This document shows positions 47,520-55,299 of a stretch of 64,000 bases of DNA, piece after piece. The DNA comes from CAWGET01 sp963821715 (lineage in GTDB: Bacteria > Bacteroidota > Ignavibacteria > Ignavibacteriales > Melioribacteraceae), in assembly GCA_963821715.1 (NCBI GenBank), contig CAWGET010000006.1, forward strand, positions 1,084,381-1,148,380, given 5' to 3'. The translations under genes were made by a program, and so were the position numbers. Below the pieces are notes generated by a model, which was given only the letters and a program-made list of their open reading frames with translations, had not been told where the DNA came from and made no database searches. Positions within the stretch are counted from its first letter, which is position 1; each line of letters opens with the position of its first letter.

Positions 47520-48356
47520 TTACTCTTTCAATCCACTTAAAGTTATACCTTTTATAAAGTATTTTTGTGCGAAGAAGAAAACAACCAGTATTGGCAGAAC
47601 AGCCGTTACAGAACCAGCCATCAGCAGATCCCACTGTGTTAAATATCTATCGCGGAAAATTGCCAGTCCAAGCTGAACGGTGCGCATATCTTCCGAGTTA
47701 AGTACAATCAACGCCCAGATGAAATCATTGAAAACGCCCATAAAAGTGAAGATTGCCAGAGTTGCCAATGCCGGTTTTGCAAGCGGAACGATAATTTTCC
47801 ATAAAACCTGCATCCTTCCGGCGCCGTCGATGTATGCAGCTTCTTCAAGTTCTTTGGGAATTGTTATAAAAAACTGGCGCAGTAAAAAGGTACCAAATGC
47901 TGATGCGAGACCGGGAACAATAAGTGCGTAATAAGTATCTATCCATCCTAGCCAGTAAAGAACAAGAAAACTCGGGATCATCGTAACATTATATGGAATC
48001 ATCATTGTAGCAAGGAAAAGATAGAAGAGAACGTTTCTTCCGGGGAACCGCAGCCGGGCAAAAGCAAATGCAGCCATAGAACAAGTTACAAGCTGACCGA
48101 GAGTTACAGCTACAGCTACGAAAATCGAGTTAAAATAATATCTTCCAAAAGGCGCCGCTTCAAATGCTTTTTTATAGTTCTCGAAATGAAATTCGGAAGG
48201 AAGAAATTTTGGAGGATAAACAAAAATCTCTCCCATATCTTTAACTGAAGTAAGGATCATCCAGATAAAAGGCGCTAGAGTAATAAAAGCGAGTATATAA
48301 ATTACAACATGCTTAATTACCGATTTCGAAATATTTAGAGTTTTTCTTTTTTTCAT
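47520..48356 (-). CDS. Carbohydrate ABC transporter permease (UgpE/MsmG type)
   Basis: Inner-membrane permease of a CUT1 sugar importer, 278 aa with six predicted helices. The cytoplasmic EAA loop that contacts the ATPase reads EAAYIDGAGRMQVLWKIIVP (about 190-210). Typical start of this subunit: VVIYILAFITLAPFIWMILTSVK. It overlaps the partner permease gene by one base and abuts the GWxTD gene. The ATPase at 1355-2461 is the only candidate energiser in the window. Confidence 0.94.
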   Translation of the reverse strand: MKKRKTLNISKSVIKHVVIYILAFITLAPFIWMILTSVKDMGEIFVYPPKFLPSEFHFENYKKAFEAAPFGRYYFNSIFVAVAVTLGQLVTCSMAAFAFARLRFPGRNVLFYLFLATMMIPYNVTMIPSFLVLYWLGWIDTYYALIVPGLASAFGTFLLRQFFITIPKELEEAAYIDGAGRMQVLWKIIVPLAKPALATLAIFTFMGVFNDFIWALIVLNSEDMRTVQLGLAIFRDRYLTQWDLLMAGSVTAVLPILVVFFFAQKYFIKGITLSGLKE

Positions 48357-49306
48357 CAGAACGAACCGTGAATTCTTGACTTCATATATTTTATTTGAAT
48401 CATCGTAAGCGTGATTAGAACTGCAAATAAGAAATAAGCAACTGCCGATGCATATCCCATTTCGAAGAATTTAAATGCGTATTCATATACGTAAAAGACG
48501 AGAACTTTCGTGCTGCCCAACGGACCGCCGGATGTTAAAACGTATACTAAATCGAATACCTGGAAAGATGAGATCATTGACATAATTAAAATGAAGAAAG
48601 TGGTGGGACTCAACATCGGGAGGGTAATTCGCCAAAACTTTGCCCATTTTCCGGCGCCGTCAATTTCTGCCGCTTCGTAATAAGAGTCCGGAATTCCCTG
48701 AAGCCCTGCAGCGAAAAGAACCATATTAATTCCGAAGGTCTTCCATACTGCCATAATTATTAACGCAAACATTGCGGCAGTGGGATCATTCAGCCAGTTG
48801 ATTGCGTCAACGCCAAAGAAACTTATGGCATAATTTAATAGTCCGTAATTAGGATCGTAAATCCAGCGCCAGATTACCGCCGCGGCCACCGGGGAAATAA
48901 TTACAGGCGCGAAAAATGCCGTACGCAAAAATTTCTTTCCCTTAATTTTTTTATGAAGAGCCGAAGCAATTAGAAGCGAAAGTATCATATTCAAAGGAAC
49001 TGTGCCGAATGTAAAGATCGCAGTATTTTTAAGAACCTGCCAGAACTCCTCACTTTGTAAAAGCCTTGAATAATTTTCTAACCCGATATATTGCGCATCA
49101 CTGCTGAACATATTCCATTGCTGGAAACTTAAATAAAATGAAAAGATAACCGGGAAAAGTATGAACGTAGCAAAGATAATAACCGTCGGTGAAAGGAAAA
49201 ATAGTGCACTCGCAGAATCACCTTTTTTGTACAGCCTGGGTTTTTTCTTTTTTATTTTAATGTCGGATTCCTCTTTTGGAGAGGATCCTTTCCGATTGTT
49301 TTTCAT
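48356..49306 (-). CDS. Carbohydrate ABC transporter permease (UgpA/MsmF type)
   Basis: Inner-membrane permease, 316 aa, with a charged Lys-rich N-terminal extension (about 1-27) before FFLSPTVIIFATFILFPV. EAA loop EAAEIDGAGKWAKFWRITLP (about 215). Its start overlaps the substrate-binding protein gene by 4 bases (ATGA). Together with the permease downstream it forms the heterodimeric channel. Confidence 0.94.
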   Translation of the reverse strand: MKNNRKGSSPKEESDIKIKKKKPRLYKKGDSASALFFLSPTVIIFATFILFPVIFSFYLSFQQWNMFSSDAQYIGLENYSRLLQSEEFWQVLKNTAIFTFGTVPLNMILSLLIASALHKKIKGKKFLRTAFFAPVIISPVAAAVIWRWIYDPNYGLLNYAISFFGVDAINWLNDPTAAMFALIIMAVWKTFGINMVLFAAGLQGIPDSYYEAAEIDGAGKWAKFWRITLPMLSPTTFFILIMSMISSFQVFDLVYVLTSGGPLGSTKVLVFYVYEYAFKFFEMGYASAVAYFLFAVLITLTMIQIKYMKSRIHGSF

Positions 49307-50628
49307 TTATTTTTATTTTTGTTTGCTTCGTCTAATACTTTATTAGATTTTTTTGCCGATTCGTTTAAGGCTTTTCTTACATCCTGATTTCCCACAGTTG
49401 CTTTTTCGATGGCTTCCGCTATGTGCCGTGCAATCTGTAAACCACCGTAATCTATCGGACGTTCAGCCTGAGAATATTCCATCTGATCTACAAATACTTT
49501 GAAGTTCGGATTTTCTTCCAGATACTTTTGGAATTCAGGAACCTGTAGAACTGCATGGCGAATTGGAAGATAACCGGATGTCATCGCCCACTTAGCCTGA
49601 ACTTCGGGACTTATTATATATTTGATGAATTCCCACGCTGCATCAGGATTTTCACTCTGTTTGAAGATAGCTAAATATTCTCCGCCTACTATTGTTGCTT
49701 TCTTTTCAGGACCTTTTGGAAGAGGCGCGTAAGCCCAGTCCAGATTTTTGAGAAGATCTTTATAGCGGGGGATATTCCATGGTCCATCCATCGCCATTGC
49801 AAGATTTTTCGATGCAAACGCAACATCAAAATCAGCGGTGAATACATTTAATTTTAAATCGCGAAAAATATTTTTCCAAAGAGTTAATGCCTGAACTCCC
49901 GGTTCTTCATTATAAATAACTTTTGTCTGTTCCTCGTTTATTTTGTATCCGCCGGCTTGCCATAAGTATGGAAAGAATTGCCAAACCATCCATCCATTTC
50001 TCGGACCGGCAGCGGGATAAATAGGAATGAACATTCCAACTTGTTCAAATTTTCCGTCTTTATTTTTATCAAGGGTTAATTTTTTTGCATACTCGTGTAA
50101 TTCTTTCCAAGTTGCAGGAGGTTTTTCAGGATCCAGTCCTGCTTCACGGAACATATCTTTATTATATAACAGCGCTAGGTTTGTCGCTTCCATCGGCATG
50201 CTGTATAAAGTCCCCTGCCAGGAAGCATATTGAAGAAGCGCCGGATATATATCATCCATATCTTCTTGCGATATTCCGTTTTCTCCTTTAATAAAATCTT
50301 CCATTTTATAAATAGCATTTGCTTCGACCAGATCTTCCATATAGTCCGCGTGAAGCCAGGAAATATCGGGAGCAGTCTGACTTTGTATAGAAGTGATTAA
50401 TTTTTGAATTAAGGCATCGCCGGTTGGAATGTACTGTGCGTTAATATTTATATCCGGGTGTTCGGCTTCAAAATCTTCAATTAAAGAATCTAAAGCAGGA
50501 ATGGTTGAAGAAACAAAACTGTGCCAGAACACAACTTCGGTTTTATCACCCGAGTCTTCATTTCCGCCGCATGTAATTAGAATTAAAGAAAGAATAAAAA
50601 TCAGAAAAAAAGTAGTAAATTTTTTCAA
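49303..50628 (-). CDS. Sugar ABC transporter substrate-binding lipoprotein
   Basis: Family 1 solute-binding protein, 441 aa. Start is TTG at 50628 (AAAGG about 9 bases upstream); signal with lipobox ILITCGG. Motifs VVFWHSFVSSTIPAL, ISWLHADYMEDLVEA, LYSMPMEATNLALLYNKDMF and GPWNIPRYKD. It is the first gene of the importer operon, and a LacI-type operator lies 25 bases upstream. It is the best candidate for the main sugar receptor of the locus. Confidence 0.95.
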   Translation of the reverse strand: MKKFTTFFLIFILSLILITCGGNEDSGDKTEVVFWHSFVSSTIPALDSLIEDFEAEHPDININAQYIPTGDALIQKLITSIQSQTAPDISWLHADYMEDLVEANAIYKMEDFIKGENGISQEDMDDIYPALLQYASWQGTLYSMPMEATNLALLYNKDMFREAGLDPEKPPATWKELHEYAKKLTLDKNKDGKFEQVGMFIPIYPAAGPRNGWMVWQFFPYLWQAGGYKINEEQTKVIYNEEPGVQALTLWKNIFRDLKLNVFTADFDVAFASKNLAMAMDGPWNIPRYKDLLKNLDWAYAPLPKGPEKKATIVGGEYLAIFKQSENPDAAWEFIKYIISPEVQAKWAMTSGYLPIRHAVLQVPEFQKYLEENPNFKVFVDQMEYSQAERPIDYGGLQIARHIAEAIEKATVGNQDVRKALNESAKKSNKVLDEANKNKNK

Positions 50629-50652
50629 CTTATATGCCTTTATGGTTAGTTA

Positions 50653-50668
50653 ACGCAAACGTTTGTGC
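50653..50668. promoter_or_regulatory. LacI-family operator upstream of ABC importer
   Basis: Near-palindrome ACGCAAACGTTTGTGC between the lacI stop and the binding-protein start. It shares CAAAC and TTTGTGC with the operator at 51760-51775, so the same regulator probably controls the importer operon. Confidence 0.75.
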
Positions 50669-50679
50669 TAATTTGTAAA

Positions 50680-51735
50680 TTAATAACCGCTGTAAACAGC
50701 TGAGAATTCTTCCTTCCCGGATTTCAAATTATAAACAGATTTTCTTAAGATTAATTTCGGATCCAGGACCATTCTTTCCTTCTTTCGCATTCCTTTCGAT
50801 TTAATATCATCAATTAAAAGTTTTACTGCCATCTGCCCCATCATATCCCTCGGCTGTCTTACTGAAGTTAAAGGCGCTACCAGAAAGGGAGCATAATCTA
50901 TATCATCAAATGCAACCAGAGAAATGTCCCTTGGAATACTTTTCTTTTCTTCTTCAATAGCCTGAAGTGTTCCGAGAGTGATCAAATCGCTGGTTGTGAA
51001 AATTGCCGTCGGAGGATTATCCATCTTTAACAATATCTTTGTTTCGATGTAACCATTCTCTTTACGAAAGTCATTCCCGACAATTAACCTTGGATCTATT
51101 TTAATTTTATTTTCTTTTAAAGCGTCAATATATCCCGAAAGGCGTGCATTACTTGTGGAGGTATTTTTAAGCCCTTGGATGATCGCAATCCTTTTATGTC
51201 CATTATCTATAAGGTGTTTCACAGCTTGGTAAGAACCCTTTTGATTATCAACAACAACGGCATTTGTATTCATATCGCCGAAACATCTATCGAGAAGAAC
51301 AAAAGGTTTGTTCTGATCGAGCAGTTCGTAAATGTGTTCTTTCTTAGTCCCGACAGGAAGAATGATATAGCCGTCAACTCCTTTTCTTCTCAATAATTCG
51401 ATTTGTTCCATTTCCAGATTAATATCTTCATCAGTGTTACAAACTATCAGACTATATCCGGCTTCGTAAGCGTGTCTTTGAATTACGTGAGTAACGTATG
51501 CGAAAAACGGGTTGGAAATATCGGGGACTACCAAGCCGATTGTATGCGATTTCTTTAATCTTAATCCGCGTGCGAGTTCATTTGGTCGGTATTTTAATTC
51601 TTTTGCAGCTTCGAGTACAAGTTTCTCGGTCTCATTGCTGATGCGGAACTGTTTGCTTTTATGGTTTAAAATTCGGGAAACAGTAGAAACCGAACAATTG
51701 GTTTTTTGAGCAATATCTTTTAGTGTTATTGACAA
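50680..51735 (-). CDS. LacI-family transcriptional regulator
   Basis: Sugar-responsive repressor, 351 aa. N-terminal helix-turn-helix LKDIAQKTNCSVSTVSRILN (about 5-24) with the hinge helix YRPNELARGLR (about 50-60), then a periplasmic-binding-protein-like sensor (TIGLVVPDISNPFF, FVLLDRCFG, TAIFTTSDLITLGTLQA, LVAFDDIDY, TSVRQPRDMMG). It divides the minus-strand importer operon from the plus-strand xylulokinase gene. Operators lie in its own leader (51760-51775) and before the importer (50653-50668), so it is probably autoregulated. Xylose or a xylo-oligosaccharide is the likely inducer given the adjacent xylB; that is inference. Confidence 0.93.
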   Translation of the reverse strand: MSITLKDIAQKTNCSVSTVSRILNHKSKQFRISNETEKLVLEAAKELKYRPNELARGLRLKKSHTIGLVVPDISNPFFAYVTHVIQRHAYEAGYSLIVCNTDEDINLEMEQIELLRRKGVDGYIILPVGTKKEHIYELLDQNKPFVLLDRCFGDMNTNAVVVDNQKGSYQAVKHLIDNGHKRIAIIQGLKNTSTSNARLSGYIDALKENKIKIDPRLIVGNDFRKENGYIETKILLKMDNPPTAIFTTSDLITLGTLQAIEEEKKSIPRDISLVAFDDIDYAPFLVAPLTSVRQPRDMMGQMAVKLLIDDIKSKGMRKKERMVLDPKLILRKSVYNLKSGKEEFSAVYSGY

Positions 51736-51759
51736 ATCAGCTCAATTTTTGATTAATTT

Positions 51760-51775
51760 GCACAAACCTTTGTGC
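51760..51775. promoter_or_regulatory. LacI-family operator in lacI leader
   Basis: 16-base palindrome GCACAAACCTTTGTGC with perfect 7-base arms, 24 bases upstream of the lacI ATG and just downstream of its -10 box, the position for repression by blocking transcription start. Confidence 0.85.
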
Positions 51776-51785
51776 TATGAATTCA

Positions 51786-51814
51786 AATATATTACAATAA
51801 GATATTCTTGTCAA
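51786..51814 (-). promoter_or_regulatory. Sigma-70-like promoter for lacI and the importer operon
   Basis: On the minus strand TTGACA (51814-51809), a 17-base spacer and TATATT (51791-51786). The predicted start near 51779 is followed immediately by the operator at 51775-51760. Confidence 0.8.
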
Positions 51815-52023
51815 GGAAAAACTAGTTGACCTTCGAAAATTATCTCGCTGCGACAAAATAAAGTAATATATAACTGGTGGTTAGGAAGAAAAGCTCATTT
51901 GTTCAAAAAATTTCCTTCAAAAAAGAACAGTACAATTCTTAAAATATTATATTTATTTTTATATCTTTATCGATACTATTAATCAATATCATATATATTT
52001 TTCCTTATTATACGGAACATCTT

Positions 52024-53526
52024 ATGAAAAACTTTCTAATTGGATATGACATTGGCAGTTCTTCAATCAAAGTTTCCCTAATAGATGCCGATTCTGGTGA
52101 ACTTATTGCTTCTGCATTTTCTCCAAAAAATGAGTTAGAAATAGAAGCCCCGCGACTTGGTTGGGCGGAACAAACACCAGAAATATGGTGGAAACACTTA
52201 ATTATAGCCACACAAGAAATATCCAAAAAAGCAAATATATATGATTATAAAGTTCATGGAATAGGCATTTCTTACCAGATGCATGGACTTGTAGTGGTCG
52301 ATCAAAATCAAGAAGTTCTTTATAAATCTATTATATGGTGCGACAGCCGGGCTGTGGCAACAGGCAAGAAAATTGAAGAAAAGATCGGGGTGAAGCATTC
52401 TTTCAAGAATTATCTAAATTTGCCCGGAAACTTTACAGTATCTAAATTAAAATGGCTAAAGGGAAATCACCCTGAAATTTACAGCAAGATATATAAGTTT
52501 ATGTTACCGGGAGATTATATCGCAATGAAGTTAACCGGCAAAATATCTACTACTATTTCGGGTCTAAGCGAAGCTATTCTTTGGAACTTTGAAAAACAAA
52601 AACCGGCTTATGAGTTACTTGAAGCTCTAGATATTGATAAAGAATTCATTCCGGAATTAACACCCACATTCGGAAACCAAGGATTATTAACCAAGTCAGC
52701 GGCTGACAAACTTGGGCTACAAGCCGGGGTACCAATTTCTTATCGCGCCGGCGATCAGCCCAATAACGCACTCTCATTAAATGTTCTTAAAGAAGGTGAG
52801 ATAGCCGCAACAGCAGGAACCTCCGGAGTCATTTACGGTATTACGAAAAAGAACGTAATTGATGAATTTTCCAGGATAAATTCTTTTGCACATGTTAATT
52901 ATTCAAAGGACAACCAAAATAAGGGTGTTCTGCTCTGCATCAATGGAACTGCAAGTTTGTATAGATGGTTAAAACAGGAATTATTCTCAAATAATTATTC
53001 GTATGAAGATTTAAATTCTCTATCTGCAAAAGTAGCAGCGGGTTCAAATGGATTATTTGTTCTACCATTTGGCAATGGGGCTGAAAGAACTTTGAATAAT
53101 GAAAACATAGGTTGTAATATTATTGGAATTGATCTTAACCTTCATACTAAAAATCATCTAATCCGATCCTCACTTGAAGGTATTGCATTTGCATTCCGAT
53201 ATGGGTTAGAGATAATGGAGGAAAGCGGAATGAAAGTATATGTAGTAAAAGTCGGAACCGCAAATTTATTTCTCAGTGAGGAATTTTCTCAGATGTTTTC
53301 AAATATTTGTAATGTAAATATAGAAGTATTCAATACTGATGGAGCGCAGGGAGCCGCAAGAGGAGCGGGAATAGGAGTCAGTTATTACGACGGATTCGAT
53401 GCTGCATTCCAAAATCTTCTAAAGGTCAAAAGTTTTAAAGTAAATAATCAACTCCAAGAACAATACAACAAAATTTACAATTCATGGAAAAATTTTCTGC
53501 TTAAATTTATGGAGCAGGGCAAATAA
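52024..53526 (+). CDS. xylB: Xylulokinase
   Basis: FGGY-family carbohydrate kinase, 500 aa, phosphorylating D-xylulose with ATP. N-terminal phosphate loop YDIGSSSIKVSLID (about 8-21), substrate segment GIGISYQMHGLVVVDQ and IIWCDSRA (about 78-112), GDQPNN (about 240), AATAGTSGVIYG (about 258, ATP site) and the C-terminal GTANLFLSEEFSQMFSN with GAQGAARGAGIG (about 440). No clear Shine-Dalgarno precedes the ATG (CGGAACATCTT). It diverges from lacI with a 288-base AT-rich space. No xylose isomerase gene is in the window; one of the TIM-barrel isomerases might serve, but none has the classic XylA motifs. Confidence 0.93.
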   Translation: MKNFLIGYDIGSSSIKVSLIDADSGELIASAFSPKNELEIEAPRLGWAEQTPEIWWKHLIIATQEISKKANIYDYKVHGIGISYQMHGLVVVDQNQEVLYKSIIWCDSRAVATGKKIEEKIGVKHSFKNYLNLPGNFTVSKLKWLKGNHPEIYSKIYKFMLPGDYIAMKLTGKISTTISGLSEAILWNFEKQKPAYELLEALDIDKEFIPELTPTFGNQGLLTKSAADKLGLQAGVPISYRAGDQPNNALSLNVLKEGEIAATAGTSGVIYGITKKNVIDEFSRINSFAHVNYSKDNQNKGVLLCINGTASLYRWLKQELFSNNYSYEDLNSLSAKVAAGSNGLFVLPFGNGAERTLNNENIGCNIIGIDLNLHTKNHLIRSSLEGIAFAFRYGLEIMEESGMKVYVVKVGTANLFLSEEFSQMFSNICNVNIEVFNTDGAQGAARGAGIGVSYYDGFDAAFQNLLKVKSFKVNNQLQEQYNKIYNSWKNFLLKFMEQGK

Positions 53527-53757
53527 AAACTATAAAAAATCCATTTTTTTGAAGAAGCTATAAAATAGTTTAGAAAGTTAAATCCATTACCCTGTCCTCC
53601 TAAATAGTTAATTGATGGTTAAAAACAGTCTGGTTACCTAATAATAGACGTATTTGCGGGACCTTATGTTTATTACGATATATTTTAGATAGGTGCTTCC
53701 CATTAAGACTGCTCCGGATATTTAAAAAGATCGGGAAAAGAGTTTAAAAGAATTACT

Positions 53758-54069
53758 GTGCATTAGAGGCTATTAACGGTCGCCTTGGTGTCGGCGGCTA
53801 CCAGCCTTCATTGTCAGAACACAACAATATCGTTTTTATTCCTGACAGTTGTTGAATGCCGGAGGAGGAATTGCTGAGACCGAGAAAATAATTCACACCA
53901 TTTATAATCTCAAAAAGAGACTGAAGGGCTAGAAGAGTCTCGCGGAAAGTTAGCTGCAACTAAAAAAGCAGGAGCGATTGCGACAAATGAAGAAATTGCA
54001 GCACTTCAGAAAAAAACAAAATACCTGGAGGAGATAAGAGCTTCTACAATGCTCATAAATAGCTTATAA
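53758..54069 (+). pseudogene. Decayed coding remnant, family unknown
   Basis: The 572-base gap between xylB and tRNA-Ser holds broken plus-strand coding. From about 53758 one frame reads AINGRLGVGGYQPSLSEHN and IVFIPDS; a second frame continues LNAGGGIAETEKIIHTIYNLKKRL; a third runs LEESRGKLAATKKAGAIATN and QKKTKYLEEIRASTMLINSL to a TAA at 54067-54069. The pieces join through at least two single-base shifts into one stretch of about 100 residues with a coiled-coil-like C-terminus. I do not recognise the family. From 53527 to 53757 I see nothing beyond AT-rich sequence with stops in all frames. Confidence 0.5.
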
Positions 54070-54098
54070 TCGCAATACGCGAGCTTTTAAATTTAGAG

Positions 54099-54185
54099 CG
54101 GAGAGTCAGGGATTCGAACCCCGGAAGGGCTTGCACCCTTGCTGGTTTTCAAGACCAGTGCATTCAACCACTCTGCCAACTCTCC
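54099..54185 (-). tRNA. tRNA-Ser (anticodon TGA)
   Basis: 87-base class II tRNA. Acceptor GGAGAGT pairs with ACTCTCC, discriminator G; anticodon stem ACTGGT/ACCAGC with loop CTTGAAA gives TGA; long variable arm (CAAGGGTGCAAGCCCTT) and GGTTCGAATCC T-arm. CCA is not encoded. Confidence 0.97.
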
Positions 54186-54204
54186 GTAAATATAAACGTA
54201 TAAC

Positions 54205-54223
54205 TTTTCAAGACCAGTGCATT
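54205..54223 (-). repeat. Duplicated tRNA-Ser anticodon-arm fragment
   Basis: A 19-base exact copy of tRNA-Ser positions 54146-54164 (the anticodon stem and loop) lies 20 bases past the tRNA 5' end and runs straight into the first 46-base repeat. It is too short to be a tRNA gene and looks like the scar of an insertion or slippage event at the tRNA. Confidence 0.8.
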
Positions 54224-54264
54224 TTCCGCTGCGCGGAACAGGCAACCTTCATCCCGCAAAGCGG
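54219..54264. repeat. 46-bp direct repeat, copy 1
   Basis: From GCATTTTCCGCTGCGCGG to CCCGCAAAGCGG; 45 of 46 bases match copy 2 at 54566-54611. It contains short inverted repeats. The copies flank the GIY-YIG gene. Confidence 0.85.
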
Positions 54265-54303
54265 GATCTCTGAGAAAAATTTTTATCATATATGGCAATT
54301 AAA

Positions 54304-54552
54304 TCAATTATTCAATCTTAACAAATTCCGAAATTTAATATTGCCTTTGTAAGATTTAATCTCTTTCTCTCTTCTGAAAGCTTCTTCTCTATTTTCAATT
54401 TCTTCGAAGTATGCAATTTCCCAAGGCATAAAAGCTTTTGTCGATCTGACTTTTCCATTATTATGTTCGCTCAATCGTCTTGATAGATTTTTTGTACATC
54501 CTATATAAGTTCGATTTTTAAACTTACTTATTAAGATATAAACATAATGCAT
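54304..54552 (-). CDS. Small GIY-YIG nuclease-domain protein
   Basis: 82-aa single-domain GIY-YIG protein (UvrC/URI-type fold), MHYVYILISKFKNRTYIG at the start, Arg in LSRRLSEHN (about 30) and Glu in EEAFRREKEIK (about 60). I start at ATG 54552; the frame is open upstream to 54669, but that part translates the 46-base repeat and a tRNA-like piece. Such short GIY-YIG proteins are common next to tRNA genes in many bacteria and their role is unclear. Here it is bracketed by the 46-base repeats and tRNA fragments, which suggests a small mobile or formerly mobile unit. Confidence 0.85.
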   Translation of the reverse strand: MHYVYILISKFKNRTYIGCTKNLSRRLSEHNNGKVRSTKAFMPWEIAYFEEIENREEAFRREKEIKSYKGNIKFRNLLRLNN

Positions 54553-54565
54553 AAAATCATCTTTA

Positions 54566-54611
54566 GCATTTTCCGCTGCGCGGAACAAGCAACCTTCATC
54601 CCGCAAAGCGG
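54566..54611. repeat. 46-bp direct repeat, copy 2
   Basis: Partner of 54219-54264 with a single G/A difference. It lies just upstream of the GIY-YIG start codon and is followed on the plus strand by a tRNA D-arm-like piece. Confidence 0.85.
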
Positions 54612-54612
54612 A

Positions 54613-54626
54613 AGCTCTACCAACTT
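54613..54626 (-). repeat. tRNA D-arm-like fragment
   Basis: The minus strand reads AAGTTGGTAGAGCT, the D-arm core of many tRNAs (AGTTGGTAGAGC), but no acceptor, anticodon or T-arm accompanies it. It is probably a leftover of a tRNA, adjoining repeat copy 2. Confidence 0.55.
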
Positions 54627-54727
54627 TTATCCCGTATGCGGGACTCCGTATATTCTTTTTTAATCGCATGTATCGATTAAAAATTTCTAAGCCTTAATTA
54701 TAATAATTTTTTATCTAAATCTCCAAT

Positions 54728-54886
54728 TTAAAAAATGGCGTAGATAAATGGAGCCAGCGCTGAACCTTGAGTTAAAACTATTAGTCCGCCCAGCAAAACA
54801 AGAATTATTACAATCGGCATCAGCCAAAATTTTTTTCTCTCGCGTAAAAAAAGCCAGAGTTCCGATAGTGTAGATAGTTTACTCAA
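54728..54886 (-). CDS. DUF5989-family small membrane protein
   Basis: 52-aa protein starting at TTG 54886, overlapping the stop of the SxtJ-like gene (TTGA). It reads SKLSTLSELWLFLRERKKFW, then one hydrophobic helix LMPIVIILVLLGGLIVL, then TQGSALAPFIYAIF, the full-length pattern of DUF5989. These proteins regularly follow SxtJ and carbamoyltransferase genes. Function unknown; a membrane subunit of a carbamoyl-transfer or export step is inferred from context. Confidence 0.88.
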   Translation of the reverse strand: MSKLSTLSELWLFLRERKKFWLMPIVIILVLLGGLIVLTQGSALAPFIYAIF

Positions 54887-55299
54887 AATTGTCTTTCCGA
54901 ATTTTTTGGATTATACTTAATTCTTTCCCGATAGTTCCAATAGCTTTGCCGGTTCCTATCAATTTTCAATTCCAAAAATCTTTTGCTAAATAGTTTGGCA
55001 ATAAAACTGATCGGGGTTAAAACAATATAAAATACCAACGCCAGAATTACACGGGACATAAAAAATCCCATCACTAAAGCCAAAGCCATCCATACTTTCT
55101 GCACCGGTTTCAGTAGTTCAGGAACGGTAAGACCCAGCGCAATTAGAAGTCCACCGATCGATGCAAAAATCGTCCAGGATGTTTTATCAAAAAAGAGAAG
55201 TGCAGCGCCGATCAATATCAAAACAGCACCCACAGTGTAGGCAAATTTCTTTATTTCCTTTTTGCCGCTGTCAATATTTTTGATTTCATCCCAAAGCAT
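54883..55299 (-). CDS. SxtJ-family membrane protein
   Basis: 138-aa integral membrane protein with about three or four helices (FAYTVGAVLILIGAALLFF, TIFASIGGLLIALGLTV, KVWMALALVMGFFMSRVILALVFYIVLTPISFIAKLF) and a basic C-terminal tail with NRQSYWNYRER. SxtJ relatives sit beside carbamoyltransferases in toxin and cell-envelope clusters. Its ATG overlaps by one base the stop of the carbamoyltransferase gene, and its stop overlaps the DUF5989 start. Confidence 0.85.
   Translation of the reverse strand: MLWDEIKNIDSGKKEIKKFAYTVGAVLILIGAALLFFDKTSWTIFASIGGLLIALGLTVPELLKPVQKVWMALALVMGFFMSRVILALVFYIVLTPISFIAKLFSKRFLELKIDRNRQSYWNYRERIKYNPKNSERQF

Noticed and set aside
51980..52023. A defined xylB promoter or leaderless start
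   Set aside because: TTATAC lies near the ATG but no convincing -35 or ribosome site could be fixed, so no feature was called.
54205..54223. A second tRNA-Ser gene
   Set aside because: Only the anticodon arm is repeated; acceptor, D and T arms are missing.
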